Shown here one piece after another: positions 45,004 through 55,675 of a stretch of DNA of 64,000 nucleotides. The DNA is from Fistularia commersonii (lineage: Eukaryota; Chordata; Actinopteri; Syngnathiformes; Fistulariidae). Positions within the stretch are counted from its first letter, which is position 1. Each line of letters begins with the position of its first letter. The stretch covers positions 16,211,001 to 16,275,000 of the forward strand of contig JBBMNZ010000015.1 in assembly GCA_037954325.1 (NCBI GenBank). Reading direction: 5' to 3'. The notes under the pieces were generated by a model that worked only from the letters and a program-made list of their open reading frames with translations, was not told the origin of the DNA and did not search any database. Position numbers and translations under genes: made by a program.

Positions 45004-46455
45004 GGTTGAGATTCAGAGGCGCGTCCGCTCTTTTCCTATCGCGTGAACAAACTTTCCATCAATCCAAATATCTCAGAATGCTTCCTAAACACTTTTTTTT
45101 CTTTTTCTCATTTCATCCAACCCCTGATTTTTTAATTTTTTATTAATGCCACTTCTTTGATGACCCGGAATGGAGAGTCAAATCTGGTGAAACTGGGATA
45201 AGCCGTCCCGCGAGACGGTTCGGTACGTTCGGGACGTCTCGCGAACGCTGAACTACTTCTCCGAAGAGCTCGTCCGGATCCTATCACACCCTCCATCCTC
45301 ATCATCACTTGTTTTTCATGTCAGGCTTTAGAAAGAGATATGCATCAATGTTGCACTAATATTTATTTCCACCTTAAATAGTTTAGTAATCGAGTCACGG
45401 TAGCAGATAACGGTAGCAGAGAGAGGAAGTGACCAACCCACTCCACCCATCTTTGTAGCTTGAAAGACGCTAGTCGCGTTCGATGCTTGATCTACAGAGG
45501 GGCCTCTTGAAGTAATCTGGTCCTGATCTGGAATGTTTCCTGCAATTACTGCATTTGCACATCGAGAAAAACACAAACACACACACACGCACGCCGAATA
45601 TTCCGACCAGAAGAAGCTGTGTTGCGCCTCCACGGTGCCGGTTAATCTGTGTGTACATGATACACTCCACACCGAGGTTCACGCACTCACAGAGGAATTA
45701 CCGGTCGCGTTCGTCTCTGCTTTCTCGTATCCACGTGCGCAGAACGGCTCGGGTTCCGCACCCTTCTCAGCGCCGAATCGCCAGAGGTGTCCGAATGCGC
45801 ACAAAGGTTATGTAAACACGGGAGCGCGGCCGGTTTGACGATGCACCTGAGGTCCTTCAAGAGCGGTGTTTACACTCTATGCGCTCATACATAATGTAGG
45901 CTGACGCAAGTTTGACAGCAACAAAACAGTCGGTGATGACCCGTGACGTGCCCGCGCACAAACGCAGCCACTTCCTCCGATTCTGCAGCGTCACCGGTTT
46001 GCATGCAGAGTATTTAAATTTAAATGTAACGCATTTGTATGAGTGGCTAAGGCTCAGCTCCACGGTGTCGGTCACCGCGTCGGCATTTCCGGTGGATCCG
46101 CGGGTCGACCGTGGGGTCGGAGCGCGGCGTACGGTGAAATCATGTGATCTCCCGGCCGTGCACGTGGCGCTACAGAGGGGTGGGATCGTCCGCAGCGCCG
46201 AAAATGAAATTTAAATTAATGTGCGTCTGTGCTCTTTTAAACCCGTAGTTTTAGTTTAAGGGGAAACACCATACCTGTGTAAACGGGTAAAATTGAGATT
46301 AACAGCCGCCCTCTGTGTGGAATTCTGCTCAAGTATCATGTTTGTTTGTTTTGTTTTAAATTCTTAAGGGTCAATTAAACCTCCTTGCTCCTTAAGTGTG
46401 TCTCCCAAGGTTTTTTCCAATGCCAATCAGCTCGGAGGGGATTTATTATTTAGAT
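45004..46455. other. Gene-free stretch
   Basis: No exon is recognised. The interval 45193-45255 is CpG-rich and contains two near-palindromic words (CCCGCGAGACGG and ACGTCTCGCGAACG) about 35 bp apart. The frames on both strands are unrecognised. Confidence 0.4.
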
Positions 46456-47008
46456 CAGGGATCGACAGCCTGCGGCTCTTTCATTAATAATAAAAAATTT
46501 TAAAAAAAGCAGCTCTTTGAAAGTAATTAACGCTTATTTCATTAAAATGTATTTTTATTTTAGTTTGGTCATCTTTAAATGTAATTTTTAAATTGAAAGA
46601 TTATGGCGATCTTGTAACATCTGGTTAAAACGTTTTCAAATATTTTTCTCGCTCTTTAAAAAACGGTAAAAGGATGACAGCACAAAGAGCCGGTGGATAA
46701 TTTAAGTTGGTCTTTTTTTTTTCCATAAATACAAGAAGGACTCAACTAGACATTTAGTATTTTGCTTAAAAGTAGCCTTCAACTCAAACTTCAGAGTTCA
46801 AATGTTTTGTTGCTTGCAGAAATGTCATTTCGTTTTCTCGGCAGTTGACTGATTTAAAAAAAATTGCAACACGTTTCGTTTATGCAAAGCATAAAGACAA
46901 AAAAAATTATCTTAAATTTCAGAACGATTGTGTGGCTCCCGGTGTTTTCTTTACTTTGGGGAAACGGCTCCAAATGGCTCTTTGAGTGGTAAAGATTGCC
47001 AACCCCTG
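46456..47008. mobile_element. hAT-type non-autonomous element, family M8, copy 1
   Basis: The left terminus CAGGGATCGACAGCCTGCGG and the right terminus AAAGATTGCCAACCCCTG are inverted repeats of the CAGGGGTCGGCAACC type. It is flanked by ATTTAGAT (46448-46455) and GTTTAGAT (47009-47016), an 8-bp target duplication with one mismatch. Internal CGGCTCTTT and GGCTCTTTG words are characteristic. Non-coding. Confidence 0.85.
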
Positions 47009-47016
47009 GTTTAGAT

Positions 47017-47411
47017 AAGTGTGTTTCCTGCAGGGAGGCAGCTCTTAGAATAAATACAAGAGGAGTTTTCCTCAACTGACTGCGAGGCTGCAGGTTCTCT
47101 GATTTGGATCCATCCGCTCTGTGACTGGAATATCATCTCTGATATTTGCTCATGCAGACAGCTAATATGAATGAAGGCCAATAATGTGCAGTGAGTGCAT
47201 GGTTGCATGTCTCCATATGTGACCCTGCGTCCATAAGGCGGCTGGGATAGGTTCCAGCAACCTGGGCCACGGCTGGAGAGGTGTAGATAATAAATGGAGG
47301 TGTCATGATTTTCTGAAAGTACCTGACCCAAATGCAAGAACACGATGAGGAGGCCAGGCATTTTAAGGGGTTTATTTGTAAAGGAAGTAAACGGATGACT
47401 GTGCTTGATCT
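47017..47411. repeat. Spacer with dispersed-repeat fragment
   Basis: Contains GGCTGGGATAGGTTCCAGCA at about 47240-47260, a word of the widespread teleost dispersed repeat family. It is followed by GTGTCATGATTTTCTGAAAG and GACCCAAATGCAAGAACACG, a phrase often seen at the edge of fish elements that carry internal tandem repeats. No coding sequence. Confidence 0.4.
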
Positions 47412-48837
47412 AGGTTGCCTCTGAGAGTCTCAGGAACTTGCGAGGAAAGGTGAGTTGTAGACTCTGGAACTAGAGTCTCTGGAACTAACAAGGAAAAGCG
47501 ATCTGCGTTGCGGGAGTCTCAGAAACCAGGAAGAGAAAGGCAATCAGAGTTTTAGGAGTCTCAGGAACTAGGAACTTGCGAGGAAAAGCCATCGGTGGCT
47601 CTGAAGTCCCAGGAACTAGGAACTTGCGAGGAAAGGCGATCGCAGTCATGGGAGTCTCAGAAACTAGGAAGAGGAAGGCAATCTGAGTCGTAGGAGTCTC
47701 AGGAACTAGGAACTCGCGAGGAAAGGCAATCAGAGTTGCGGGAGTATCAGGAACCAGGAAAAGGAAAGGGGATTCGAGTCGTAGGAGTCTCAGGAACCAG
47801 GAAGAGAAATGGCGATTGGAGTCATGGGAGTCTCAGAAACCAGGAAGAGAAAAGACGATCTGAGTTGTAGGAGCCTCAGGAACTAGGAACGTGCGAGGAA
47901 AAGCCATCGGCGACAAGGAAGTCTCAGGAACTAGGAACTTGCGCAGAAAGGCGATCAGAGTGGCGGGAGTCTCAGGAACTAGGAAGAAGAAACGCGATAA
48001 CAGTCACGGGAGTCTCAGGAACTAGAAACTTGCGAGGGAAGGCGATTGCAGTCATGGGAGTCTCAGAAACTAGGAAGAGGAAAGGGGATCGGAGTCGTAG
48101 GAGTCTCAGGAAATAGGAACTTGCAAGGAAAAGCCATTGGCGGCGCTGAAGTCCCAGGAACTAGGAAATTGCGAGGAAAGGCGATCACAGTCATGGGAGT
48201 CTCAGAAACTAGGAAAAGGAAAGGCAATCTGAGTCGTAGGAGTCTCAGGAACTAGGAACTCGCCAGGAAAGGCAATCAGAGTTGCGGGAGTATCAGGAAC
48301 CAGGAAGAGGAAAGGGGATTCGAGTCGTAGGAGTCTCAGGAACCAGGAAGAGAAATGGCGATTGGAGTCATGGGAGTCTCAGAAACCAGGAAGAGAAAAG
48401 GCGATCTGAGTTGTAGGAGCCTCAGGAACTAGGAACGTGCGAGGAAAAGCCATCGGCGGCAAGGAAGTCTCAGGAACTAGGAACTTGCGCAGAAAGGCGA
48501 TCAGAGTGGCGGGAGTCTCAGGAACTAGGAAGAAGAAACGCAATAACAGTCACGGGAGTCTCAGGAACTAGAAACTTGCGAGGGAAGGCGATTGCAGTCA
48601 TGGGAGTCTCAGAAACTAGGAAGAGGAAAGGGGATCGGAGTCGTAGGAGTCTCAGGAACTAGGAACTTGCAAGGAAAAGCCATTGGCGGCGCTGAAGTCC
48701 CAGGAACTAGGAAATTGCGAGGAAAGGCGATCGCAGTCATGGGAGTCTTAGAAACTAGGAAGAGGAAAGGCGATCGGAGTCGTAGGAGTCTCAGGAACTA
48801 GGAACTTGCGAGGAAAGGTGAGATGTACAATACGGTA
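47412..48837 (+). repeat. Higher-order minisatellite (about 546-bp unit, about 2.6 copies)
   Basis: Short variants of GGGAGTCTCAGGAACTAGGA followed by AGAGGAAAGGCGATCGGAGT-type or ACTTGCGAGGAAAGGCGAT-type blocks repeat every 45-55 bp. The variants themselves recur in a fixed order at a longer period: the block GCGATCGCAGTCATGGGAG at 47636 reappears as GCGATCACAGTCATGGGAG at 48181, and ATGGGAGTCTCAGAAACTAG near 48059 reappears near 48600 (offsets of 545-546 bp). The frames through it (48046-48255 and 48592-48801) are open by repetition and share the same 69-residue pattern; I do not regard them as a gene. Confidence 0.9.
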
Positions 48838-49690
48838 ACAAAGAACCTGCAAGGAAAGGTGAGACTTAGAATTTCAAGACAACAATCTGGCACCGAAGGC
48901 CTGCCAACAGGCTCTTCTCAAGGACGGTGCACTGCACACCTGCGGCAGTCTACCCTCCTGCACGAGGCTCTGGTGAAGAACTGCAAAGACTTATGAGACA
49001 AATAATAGAAGGTGCTTAAAATGACTTCTACTATCTATTATTAGCACTAAAACCAGCTCAGCCTCATTTTGATACCTGTTTCGCCCCAGCTGTCTCCTCC
49101 TTGGCCCTTCTGCTCACGTCCCAAGTTGGACGGACTCGGACCAGCGACAACCAGCTCCCAAAGTCCAACCGTTTTTCCCCAGAACTTCACCACCACGTTT
49201 CCAAATGCCGGTCGCACCCAGAACCACGGGACATTTTATTAAACCAGATTTAGTCAAATTCGCCCCGTTACCTCCAGTGAAGCCCGTCCAGATCTCATTA
49301 CTCCCTCCGTTCTCTCCACCCTGATCCACCTCATTCCCATCTGCCCCGCCATCAGTCACCATGGAATATTTAAAGCCAATCACCGTGGAGCCTGCAGAGT
49401 GGATTTCAGACCTGCCACAGTCAGAGAGATTAACCCTCACTGACCAAATTTAGAGGCAAGACTTGAATATTATGAACGTGATCCCCGTGCCCCCAGTTCA
49501 TCCCGGCATGCTCTCCGTGCACGCTGATAAACAATGACATTCCCCGTTAGGTGCGCCTCTTGTTGGCATCCGGGGGGTGGAGGGGGGTTTCTGTCGGCAA
49601 ATCGTCTTACAGCAGCAAAACAAGATTTTCATCGGGCCGGGACGGGCGATCGGGATAAATCACCAAGAGCACGACGATGACGGGATCAAC
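48838..49690. other. Gene-free stretch
   Basis: The sequence immediately after the minisatellite (ACGGTGCACTGCACACCTGC then GGCAGTCTACCCTCC) may be the right part of the element hosting it. A 108-codon minus-strand frame at 49114-49440 is Gly/Asn-rich without a recognised domain. Confidence 0.35.
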
Positions 49691-49884
49691 GTTTAGACCA
49701 GGGGTCGGCAACCGGTAACACCCAAAGAGCCATTTGGACCCGGTTTCCTCGGAAAAGAAAACACTGGGAGCCGCAACTACTTTTTGACGTCTAAAATAAA
49801 GGTACCGCTGTATAAATTGCTTTTTATTACCTTTACACTTTGTATAAATAAGTGTGTAGTGTGTTGCTTCTGGAATTCACAAAG

Positions 49885-50305
49885 TTTTTTTTTTTTTTTG
49901 AACATTTATTAGAACAGGTTCCTTAACAGAGTCATACACATTCTTACAAAACCTCAGAACAAGATATACATTACACAATATTCTTATAGGTCACTTATTT
50001 CCTCAATAGCAAGCGGAAAGTAAAATAAAACTAAAAAAAAAAAAAAAGACAAACACAAAAAAACATCTAACTCAGTCAAATAGAGATAATATCTTCAACT
50101 CTCCAAATATTTTTTAATGGGTGCCCATTTGTCAAGATATAGGTCTGTCTGAAATCGTAAGTTTGCTGTTATGCGTTCCATGCAGTTTACATCCTTAAGT
50201 CTCTGACGCCACTGGTCCAGGGTAGGTGGGTGGGGTTTGAGCCAGTTCACTGTGATCATTTTATGTGCAATTAATAGAAGAACTCTAAGCGTAAGCACCT
50301 GGTGA
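49885..50305 (-). mobile_element. 5'-truncated L1-type retrotransposon nested in the hAT
   Basis: Minus-strand insertion with its poly(A) seen as T(15) at 49885-49899. It is flanked by an 11-bp duplication AATTCACAAAG (49874-49884 and 50306-50316), which restores a single uninterrupted hAT sequence when removed. It contains the end of ORF2 and a short 3' UTR. Poly(A), 5' truncation and a target duplication of this kind are signs of target-primed reverse transcription. Confidence 0.9.
50095..50298 (-). pseudogene. L1-type ORF2 C-terminal fragment
   Basis: Minus-strand frame containing AHKMITVNWLKPHPPTLDQW then RQRLKDVNCMERITANLRFQ, followed by KWAPIKKYLES and a stop. The pattern (A-K-IT--W-KP--PT---W---L-----ME--TA-L) is the C-terminal region of L1-clade ORF2 proteins in fish. 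The upstream endonuclease and reverse transcriptase are absent because the insertion is 5'-truncated. The first few residues lie at the truncation point. Confidence 0.85.
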
Positions 50306-50795
50306 AATTCACAAAGTATTACGGAGAAAATTAAATTTTATTTATGTAATGAACTCATTTTGAGCTTTGGGCTCAAAATTAGTTCAAAATGAGCGTGTAG
50401 CGGAGCCTTGACCTGAATTTTAGAAATAAATCGGGAAAAAATCACTGTCAGTAAACAATAAAAAATAAGTATTTGCAAAATATCTTCATAAATATTTATT
50501 TTACCTGGTCTATGGGACTTCTGCTCCTGAACTTCTGCGCACAGCATCTGTAAACCGGGACTTTACCGGCTTCCGCGAGTGTGACATTATTTTAAGCGGC
50601 GAACAATAATAAATATCATTTTATTTAATATTTCAAGATCACAATAATCTTCCAACTTAAAAAGTTAAAAAAAGAAATTGAACACAAATGAAATACACTT
50701 CAATTAAATATTTGAAATTTATTTTCCCAAGCCACTCAGAGCCGCAGTGTAAAGATAGAAGAGCCGCATGCGGGTTGCCGACCCCTGGTTTAGAC

Positions 50796-51247
50796 GGTTC
50801 TCCGGAGATGCTGTCCTCTCCGAGCAACACTAATGATCCACCGAGGAGGAATTGAAAACTAATTCCAGAAGTATCTCTATTAGAGTTTCCGTCGGTTTCT
50901 CCGCCGCCACTCCGGATTGATTCACTGCGTTTATTCCGTCATCTTTCCACGTCCGCCGGTCGGACGCCGCCATCCATCAGTTCGCCCCTCAGCTGGCCGC
51001 CGCCGCAAATCTCCTTTGAGCCTAAAGAGCAAGTGACACCATCAAGCTCCTCTTTATCTTCTCCCGTCCTTCCTTTCACCTCATCTTTTCCATCGCCTCT
51101 TTCCCCCCGACACGGCTTATCTGCCCTGCAAATAAAAACCCCATCTCTTTCCTCTGCTCTCTGTATTAGCATGGTGCTTAATTAGAAAGAGTTGTGCCAG
51201 AGGAGCATGGTGTATGTGTGTGTGTGTGTGTGTGTGAGTGTAAAAAG
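50796..51247. other. Gene-free stretch
   Basis: No exon is recognised. The AT-rich words at about 51160-51200 (TATTAGCATGGTGCTTAATT) look like unique non-coding sequence. A (GT)n run is at 51213-51234. Confidence 0.4.
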
Positions 51248-51637
51248 TACCGTAATTTTCAAACTATTGAACGCACCTGAATATAAGCTGCACCGTCGGT
51301 GTCAAACACTCATCCCTCTTGCTCTTGACTCAGATCTGAGCTCGGATCCCAAAGCAAAAAATGCACTTAGCGGCGGCTCGTATCTTGAAAAACGCTCGTA
51401 AGTCAAGGTTGCACTGAATACCATAACGTGCATGTCGTGTAATAGCTGCATACTGAGGGATATTACGGATCTTGTTGATAAAGTCAGAATTTCACAGTCA
51501 TTTCATTGGTCTGATGTGTTGAGATCCCCCCCCCAAAAACAAAATCCCCAAAAAAACATATGTTAGCCGCATCGTTTAAGCCGCAGTTTTCAAAACGTGT
51601 GAAAAAAGTAGCGGCTTATAGTCCGGAAATGACAGTA
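51248..51637 (+). mobile_element. Non-autonomous DNA element, family M1, copy 4
   Basis: The left end TACCGTAATTTTCAAACTAT and the right end TATAGTCCGGAAATGACAGTA form partial inverted termini. AACGCACCTGAATATAAGCT and TTAAGCCGCAGTTTTCAAAA match the other copies. Non-coding. Confidence 0.75.
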
Positions 51638-52015
51638 TGTAGCACGCGGTAGTTGTATGTGCTCCAGGTACAAACTGTGTTTTCGCTGTCGGGTTTCCAC
51701 GGCGACGGGGGGGGGAAACTGATTCCGGCACCGTCTGACCCCGCAGATCATTTTACACGCCGCTTTTGTTGCGCTTCTATTTCACCTGTGCCGAGAGCTA
51801 CCGGTGGGTCATTGGCAACTGGATTTATCCGGAAAAACCAGAGGAAAACCTGCGCTGTTCAGAGACATTTTGCTGAATGTGGGGAAAATTACAAGTCTAA
51901 GATGTATAGGAGCTGACGGAGAGTCGGTGCGTAGAGGGACTCAGATGGACGGTTAGCTTTTTAATCAATTCCATTAAATATGAAGGTGTTTGCAGAAGAG
52001 TCCGAGCTTTTAATC
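51638..52015. other. Gene-free stretch
   Basis: Contains a 87-codon plus-strand frame (51653-51916) without a recognised domain. Nothing else is seen. Confidence 0.35.
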
Positions 52016-52640
52016 CACGTGTCAAACTCACGGCCCGCGGGCCAAATGTGGCCCTCCAGGTCACTTCCTGTGGCCCGCAAAAACGTCTTAAAAGGTCTGA
52101 TTGTCTTAAAATAAATAATTCAAACGCGTGCATTGACCTTAAACTGCATTTCTCACAATTCAAGCCGATCATGTTACCCGCTATTAGATCGCAGTGTATC
52201 CACATCAATGCCATTTTCAACAATTTGAATAGAGAAGTACAAATAATCCCTGTCAGGAATGTCAAGGAAGAGAAAAGTTGATGCAGATGGAAGGCTGTTT
52301 TTAAGAAAAATGGGAAGGTGAATAAATGTTTGTGCTTCAAGAAGAAAAAGCGATATGTCTTTTGTTTTATGACAAATGTTGGTTGTCAAAGAGTACAATC
52401 TATGTTTGCATTTTGACACCAAACACGGAGCTAAGTATGCTAAAGTTAGCCTTCCAGGAAAACAACAAATTGTTCAAGAATTAAAAGCCAAAGTATATTT
52501 TGGATTTGAATAATTATAGTTATTTCACACTTAGTTACGTTTATTTTCCCTTACGTTTGGTTGCATTTATACTTTTACAGTTACATGTGAGGGCAACCAT
52601 TATGCTTATTGTCAGCTTATTGTTAATTTCTCCGCATCTG
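52016..52640 (+). mobile_element. hAT relic with BED-finger fragment (family M4), copy B
   Basis: Left end CACGTGTCAAACTCACGGCC followed by GCGGGCCAAATGTGGCCCTC, matching copy A at 26967. The same internal order follows. Its right terminus is not recognisable, so the end is approximate and the copy may be truncated. Confidence 0.65.
52256..52498 (+). pseudogene. hAT transposase N-terminal relic, copy B
   Basis: One frame gives RKRKVDADGRLF at the start of the transposase; after frameshifts another gives HFDTKHGAKYAKVSLPGKQQ then IVQELKAK. These are the start and the His-containing half of the BED-type zinc finger in Charlie-like hAT transposases. Stops and frameshifts disrupt the middle, and the catalytic core is absent. 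Confidence 0.65.
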
Positions 52641-54079
52641 CTGGATGGACATACAGAGGAATCGAGAAAACATTTCTCACAATCGCAATTTCAGCGTTCG
52701 ACGTGAAGAGAGACTCCGATCAGGTGGAAGGTCAGGCAGAGGACACGTCAATCAATTATAACTCTAATAATAAAGCAAAGCGCTCAGTTGGGAAAGAAAT
52801 ATCGAAATCGGCGCGTAGAGAAATGCAGTCCCTCTAGCAGTCCTGCTGATAAACCTTTTTCCATTATCGCCCCCGAAATTCTTTTTCTCTTCACAACACA
52901 GGTGAAAAGAACAGGACTCCTCTAAAAAAAAAAAAAAAAAAACACTTTCCCGGTGACCTTAATGCAGCGCTTGGCATCTTCGCTGGTCGGTGGCCGGAGT
53001 CGAAAGGCTGCAAGCCTGAGGCAACCATTTGAAAAAGGGGGGACTTCAGAAACCACAAGTCATGTACCATGACATTGGCAGAGCAGGTTGCTTCTTTGTA
53101 GTGTCTAGCAGGTGCAGGGGGGGGGGGGGGGGGGAGTTGAAGTCCATCATTTTTTTCGGGACTCTTCCTGCGCTTGCATCACTTCCTGTGCACCTGAACA
53201 ACAGTTCATTTAAAAACACTATTTTTTCGTCCCGGGGATGAGTGTTAATACGGTATGCGCGGCGCGCCGGTTTGCAGAAATCTTTAAAAAAATCCCTATT
53301 TTGGAGCGCTGCGGTGCATGAAGTGTGCGAGTGGATGTCATTAGCAAGATTTCCATCTTTCAGTCCTCACATGAAGGTTTCCTGTCAATCACAGCGGCGA
53401 GCACGGGAAAACTCACAGAACCTCCCATAAATGTTTTAAAGACGTGCACACACCTGCCACACCGCTACATCGCACATTGTCTTTAAGGACACACACACAC
53501 AGGCATGCGTGCACGGCAGCGATGACCATGTGAGCCTGATGAGAAAGGACTTCTTCACACATCTGTGCAACGCAGGACTCCTTCTAAAAGGCCTGTTTTT
53601 CGATGGGGGGGGGGTGGAGGACTGAGACAAAGAGAAATCCTGTCTGGAAGAGAGGTGGAAAGGTTAAGAGATGAGAGGAAGAAAGACCACGTGTGTGTGT
53701 GTGTGTGTGTGTGTGTTGCCTTCCTGCTATATTCCACTTCCTGTTTAAAATCCGGTTCATTCCTCTTCATCATGACCGTAAGGATGGATGATGAAGTGAA
53801 GAGAAATGTACATTTTCTATCGATTAACCATCTTCAGCTCTCTGCCGAAAGGGTTTCCGTGACCCGGATTTGAATTTGCAGCACAGAAAACTCTGTGTGA
53901 TTTCCTTGACATCTGACACATGAATAATTTTGAGGTGAAAGTAATGCATGAGCTGATTTATGAGATGTAAACAAGCATTTGAGAGGTACCTTTGTGGACG
54001 GGGGCTCAGTGCTCGCTCTCTGCTGCCCCCCTCTGGCCACACCTGCACATTACACCTTACTCAGGAGTCTGGCATTTAA
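52641..54079. other. Gene-free stretch with G-run and (GT)n
   Basis: A run of about 18 G lies at 53117-53134, an A(19) tract at 52925-52942 and a (GT)n microsatellite at 53691-53716. A 102-codon plus-strand frame at 53565-53873 runs through the GT repeat (poly Val/Cys) and is spurious. Confidence 0.5.
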
Positions 54080-54175
54080 GATAAGATAAGATAATACTTT
54101 ATTGATCCCCATAGGGGGAATTCGTTTGTCAGAGCAGTGCAACAATTAACAATATCAATAAATATGAATTGAAGA
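54080..54175 (-). repeat. LINE-like tail (family B), minus strand
   Basis: AAGATAAGATAAGATAATAC then TTTATTGATCCCCATAGGGG, GAATTCGTTTGTCAGAGCAG and TCAATAAATATGAA, which matches the start of the copies at 1018 and 35545. The (AAGAT)n run at the left is the complement of its simple-repeat tail. Confidence 0.6.
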
Positions 54176-54800
54176 GACAGGTGATAACAATAACAGCAAG
54201 GATAAAAACAGATAACAAAATGACAACAACAATAAAGATAAATATAGATCACCAAAATGACAACAGCAAGGTTAAAAATAGATAAGAGAATGACAACAAC
54301 AATAAGGATAAAAATAGATTACCAAAATGACAACAACAAGGTTAAAAATAGACAACAGAATGACAACAACAACAATAAGGACAATAATAAATAGCCCAAG
54401 ATTACAATGAGGATTATAATAAATAACCAAAATGACAACAAGAAGGATAAAATATAGATGACGGAATGACAACAACAACAATAAGGATAAAAACAGATAA
54501 CCAAAATGACAACAGGGATAAAAATAGATAACGGAATGACAACAACTACAATTGGGATAATAATAAATAACCACAATGACAACAACAAGAAAATAACAAC
54601 AAGGATAAAAATAGATAACAGAATGACGACAATAAGGATAAAAATAGATCACCAAAACGACAACAACAAGGTTAAAAATAGATATCAGAATGACAACAAC
54701 AACAATAAGGATAAAAATTAAAAAAAAATACCAACAACAAGATTATTAATAGATAACAGAATGACATCAACAACAATAAGGACAATAGTAAATAACCAAA
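54176..54800. repeat. Degenerate tandem repeat, about 60-bp unit
   Basis: Repeated units built from AAAATGACAACAACAA, AAGGATAAAAATAGATAAC and GAATGACAACAACAACAATA. Roughly ten imperfect units, purine-rich on the + strand (A 50% or more). It follows directly on the LINE tail. Frames here consist of repeated short motifs and are not coding. Confidence 0.8.
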
Positions 54801-54989
54801 ACACATATCTCTGGTAAGCATCTGAAGAAGAGCCGATGTTTGCTCGTCATGCGAGAATAAGGTTTTTTGTAAAATAAATTACCTTTCCCTTTTTCTTTTT
54901 GGGCCACTTTTGGTGTGCATTTTTTTTTTCACCCGCCCCAAACAGCACATTGTCATTTCATTTTCCTTGCAATACTGTTTGTGCATTTA
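54801..54989. other. Short spacer
   Basis: No feature is recognised other than short T runs. Confidence 0.4.
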
Positions 54990-55590
54990 TACAGCAGGAA
55001 TGTCAAACTCATTTTGGTGCAGGGGCCACATTTGGCCTTATTTGATGTCAAGGGGGTCGGACCAGTAAAATCATTAACCTAGAAGTAACACTAAGTCCAA
55101 ATTTTTCCTTTTTTTTAGTGTAAAGGAGGTAAATTATAAGAATCTTAGTATGGAATGAAGTGTTCCTCTAAAAAATACATAATGAATTGATATTAAAAAT
55201 GAATATTAAAAAAGAATTGATGAAATTATAAAAATATTGTTAATATGAGTTCGAGAAAAGAAAATCTTGTCACTGTGGGAAAATTTGCCTCTAGAATTTA
55301 TCAGAAAGTTGATTGGTAACATGTATAATTTACAAGGTTATTCTGGTTATCAAAGCAATCTTTTTAATTTTGCCCGTGTTTTTAAAAATATAATTTTTGT
55401 GAAATAATAAAAGAAAAGATCGTGATAACAATGTCACTCGATGTTTTTTCATCAAAAAACTTTTTTTTTTTTTTTTTTCAAATTTCAAATTTGCCTGTTA
55501 TTTTTTTTAAACCCACTGTATAAAACCTCCAGATGCATGTGAGAAAAAAAAAAAACACGCGTGCCGCCCTGCAACACGTCATATGAATAT
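54990..55590 (+). mobile_element. Interspersed hAT-like repeat, family M7, copy 2
   Basis: Starts CAGCAGGAATGTCAAACTCA then TTTTGGTGCAGGGGCCACAT, a hAT-like terminus (CAGGGGTGTCAAACTCA type). Inner blocks (AAAGATCGTGATAACAATGT; CACTGTATAAAACCTCCAGA) match, in complement, the copy at 30035-30390. The right end is not defined. It lies about 90 bp upstream of the first firm esam exon. Confidence 0.5.
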
Positions 55591-55675
55591 ACTTGAAATT
55601 GTGATTATCCATAGTTTTCAAACCATAACTTAATACGAGGACGTACGATGAACACTATCCTTTCTCCTCTACCAG

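Larger units (their letters stand above)
49699..50787. mobile_element. hAT-type element, family M8, copy 2, host of an L1 insertion
   Basis: The termini CAGGGGTCGGCAACCGGTAA and CGGGTTGCCGACCCCTG are inverted repeats. A perfect 8-bp target duplication GTTTAGAC flanks the element (49691-49698 and 50788-50795). Inside, AAAGAGCCATTTGGACCCGG and AGAGCCGCATG correspond to the 46456 copy. Removing the nested L1 (49885-50305) leaves about 660 bp of non-coding element. Confidence 0.95.

Noticed and set aside
45193..45255. CpG-rich words CCCGCGAGAC and TCTCGCGAAC that resemble the TCTCGCGAGA promoter element
   Set aside because: Neither is a full match and there is no first exon nearby; I could not support a promoter call.
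48046..48801. Two similar 69-codon frames with repeated residues
   Set aside because: They are translations of the minisatellite; the similarity comes from the 546-bp DNA repeat. No start context or conservation is visible.
47412..48837. Repeat array considered as a CRISPR-like array
   Set aside because: The units are contiguous minisatellite variants without unique spacers, and this is a vertebrate genome.
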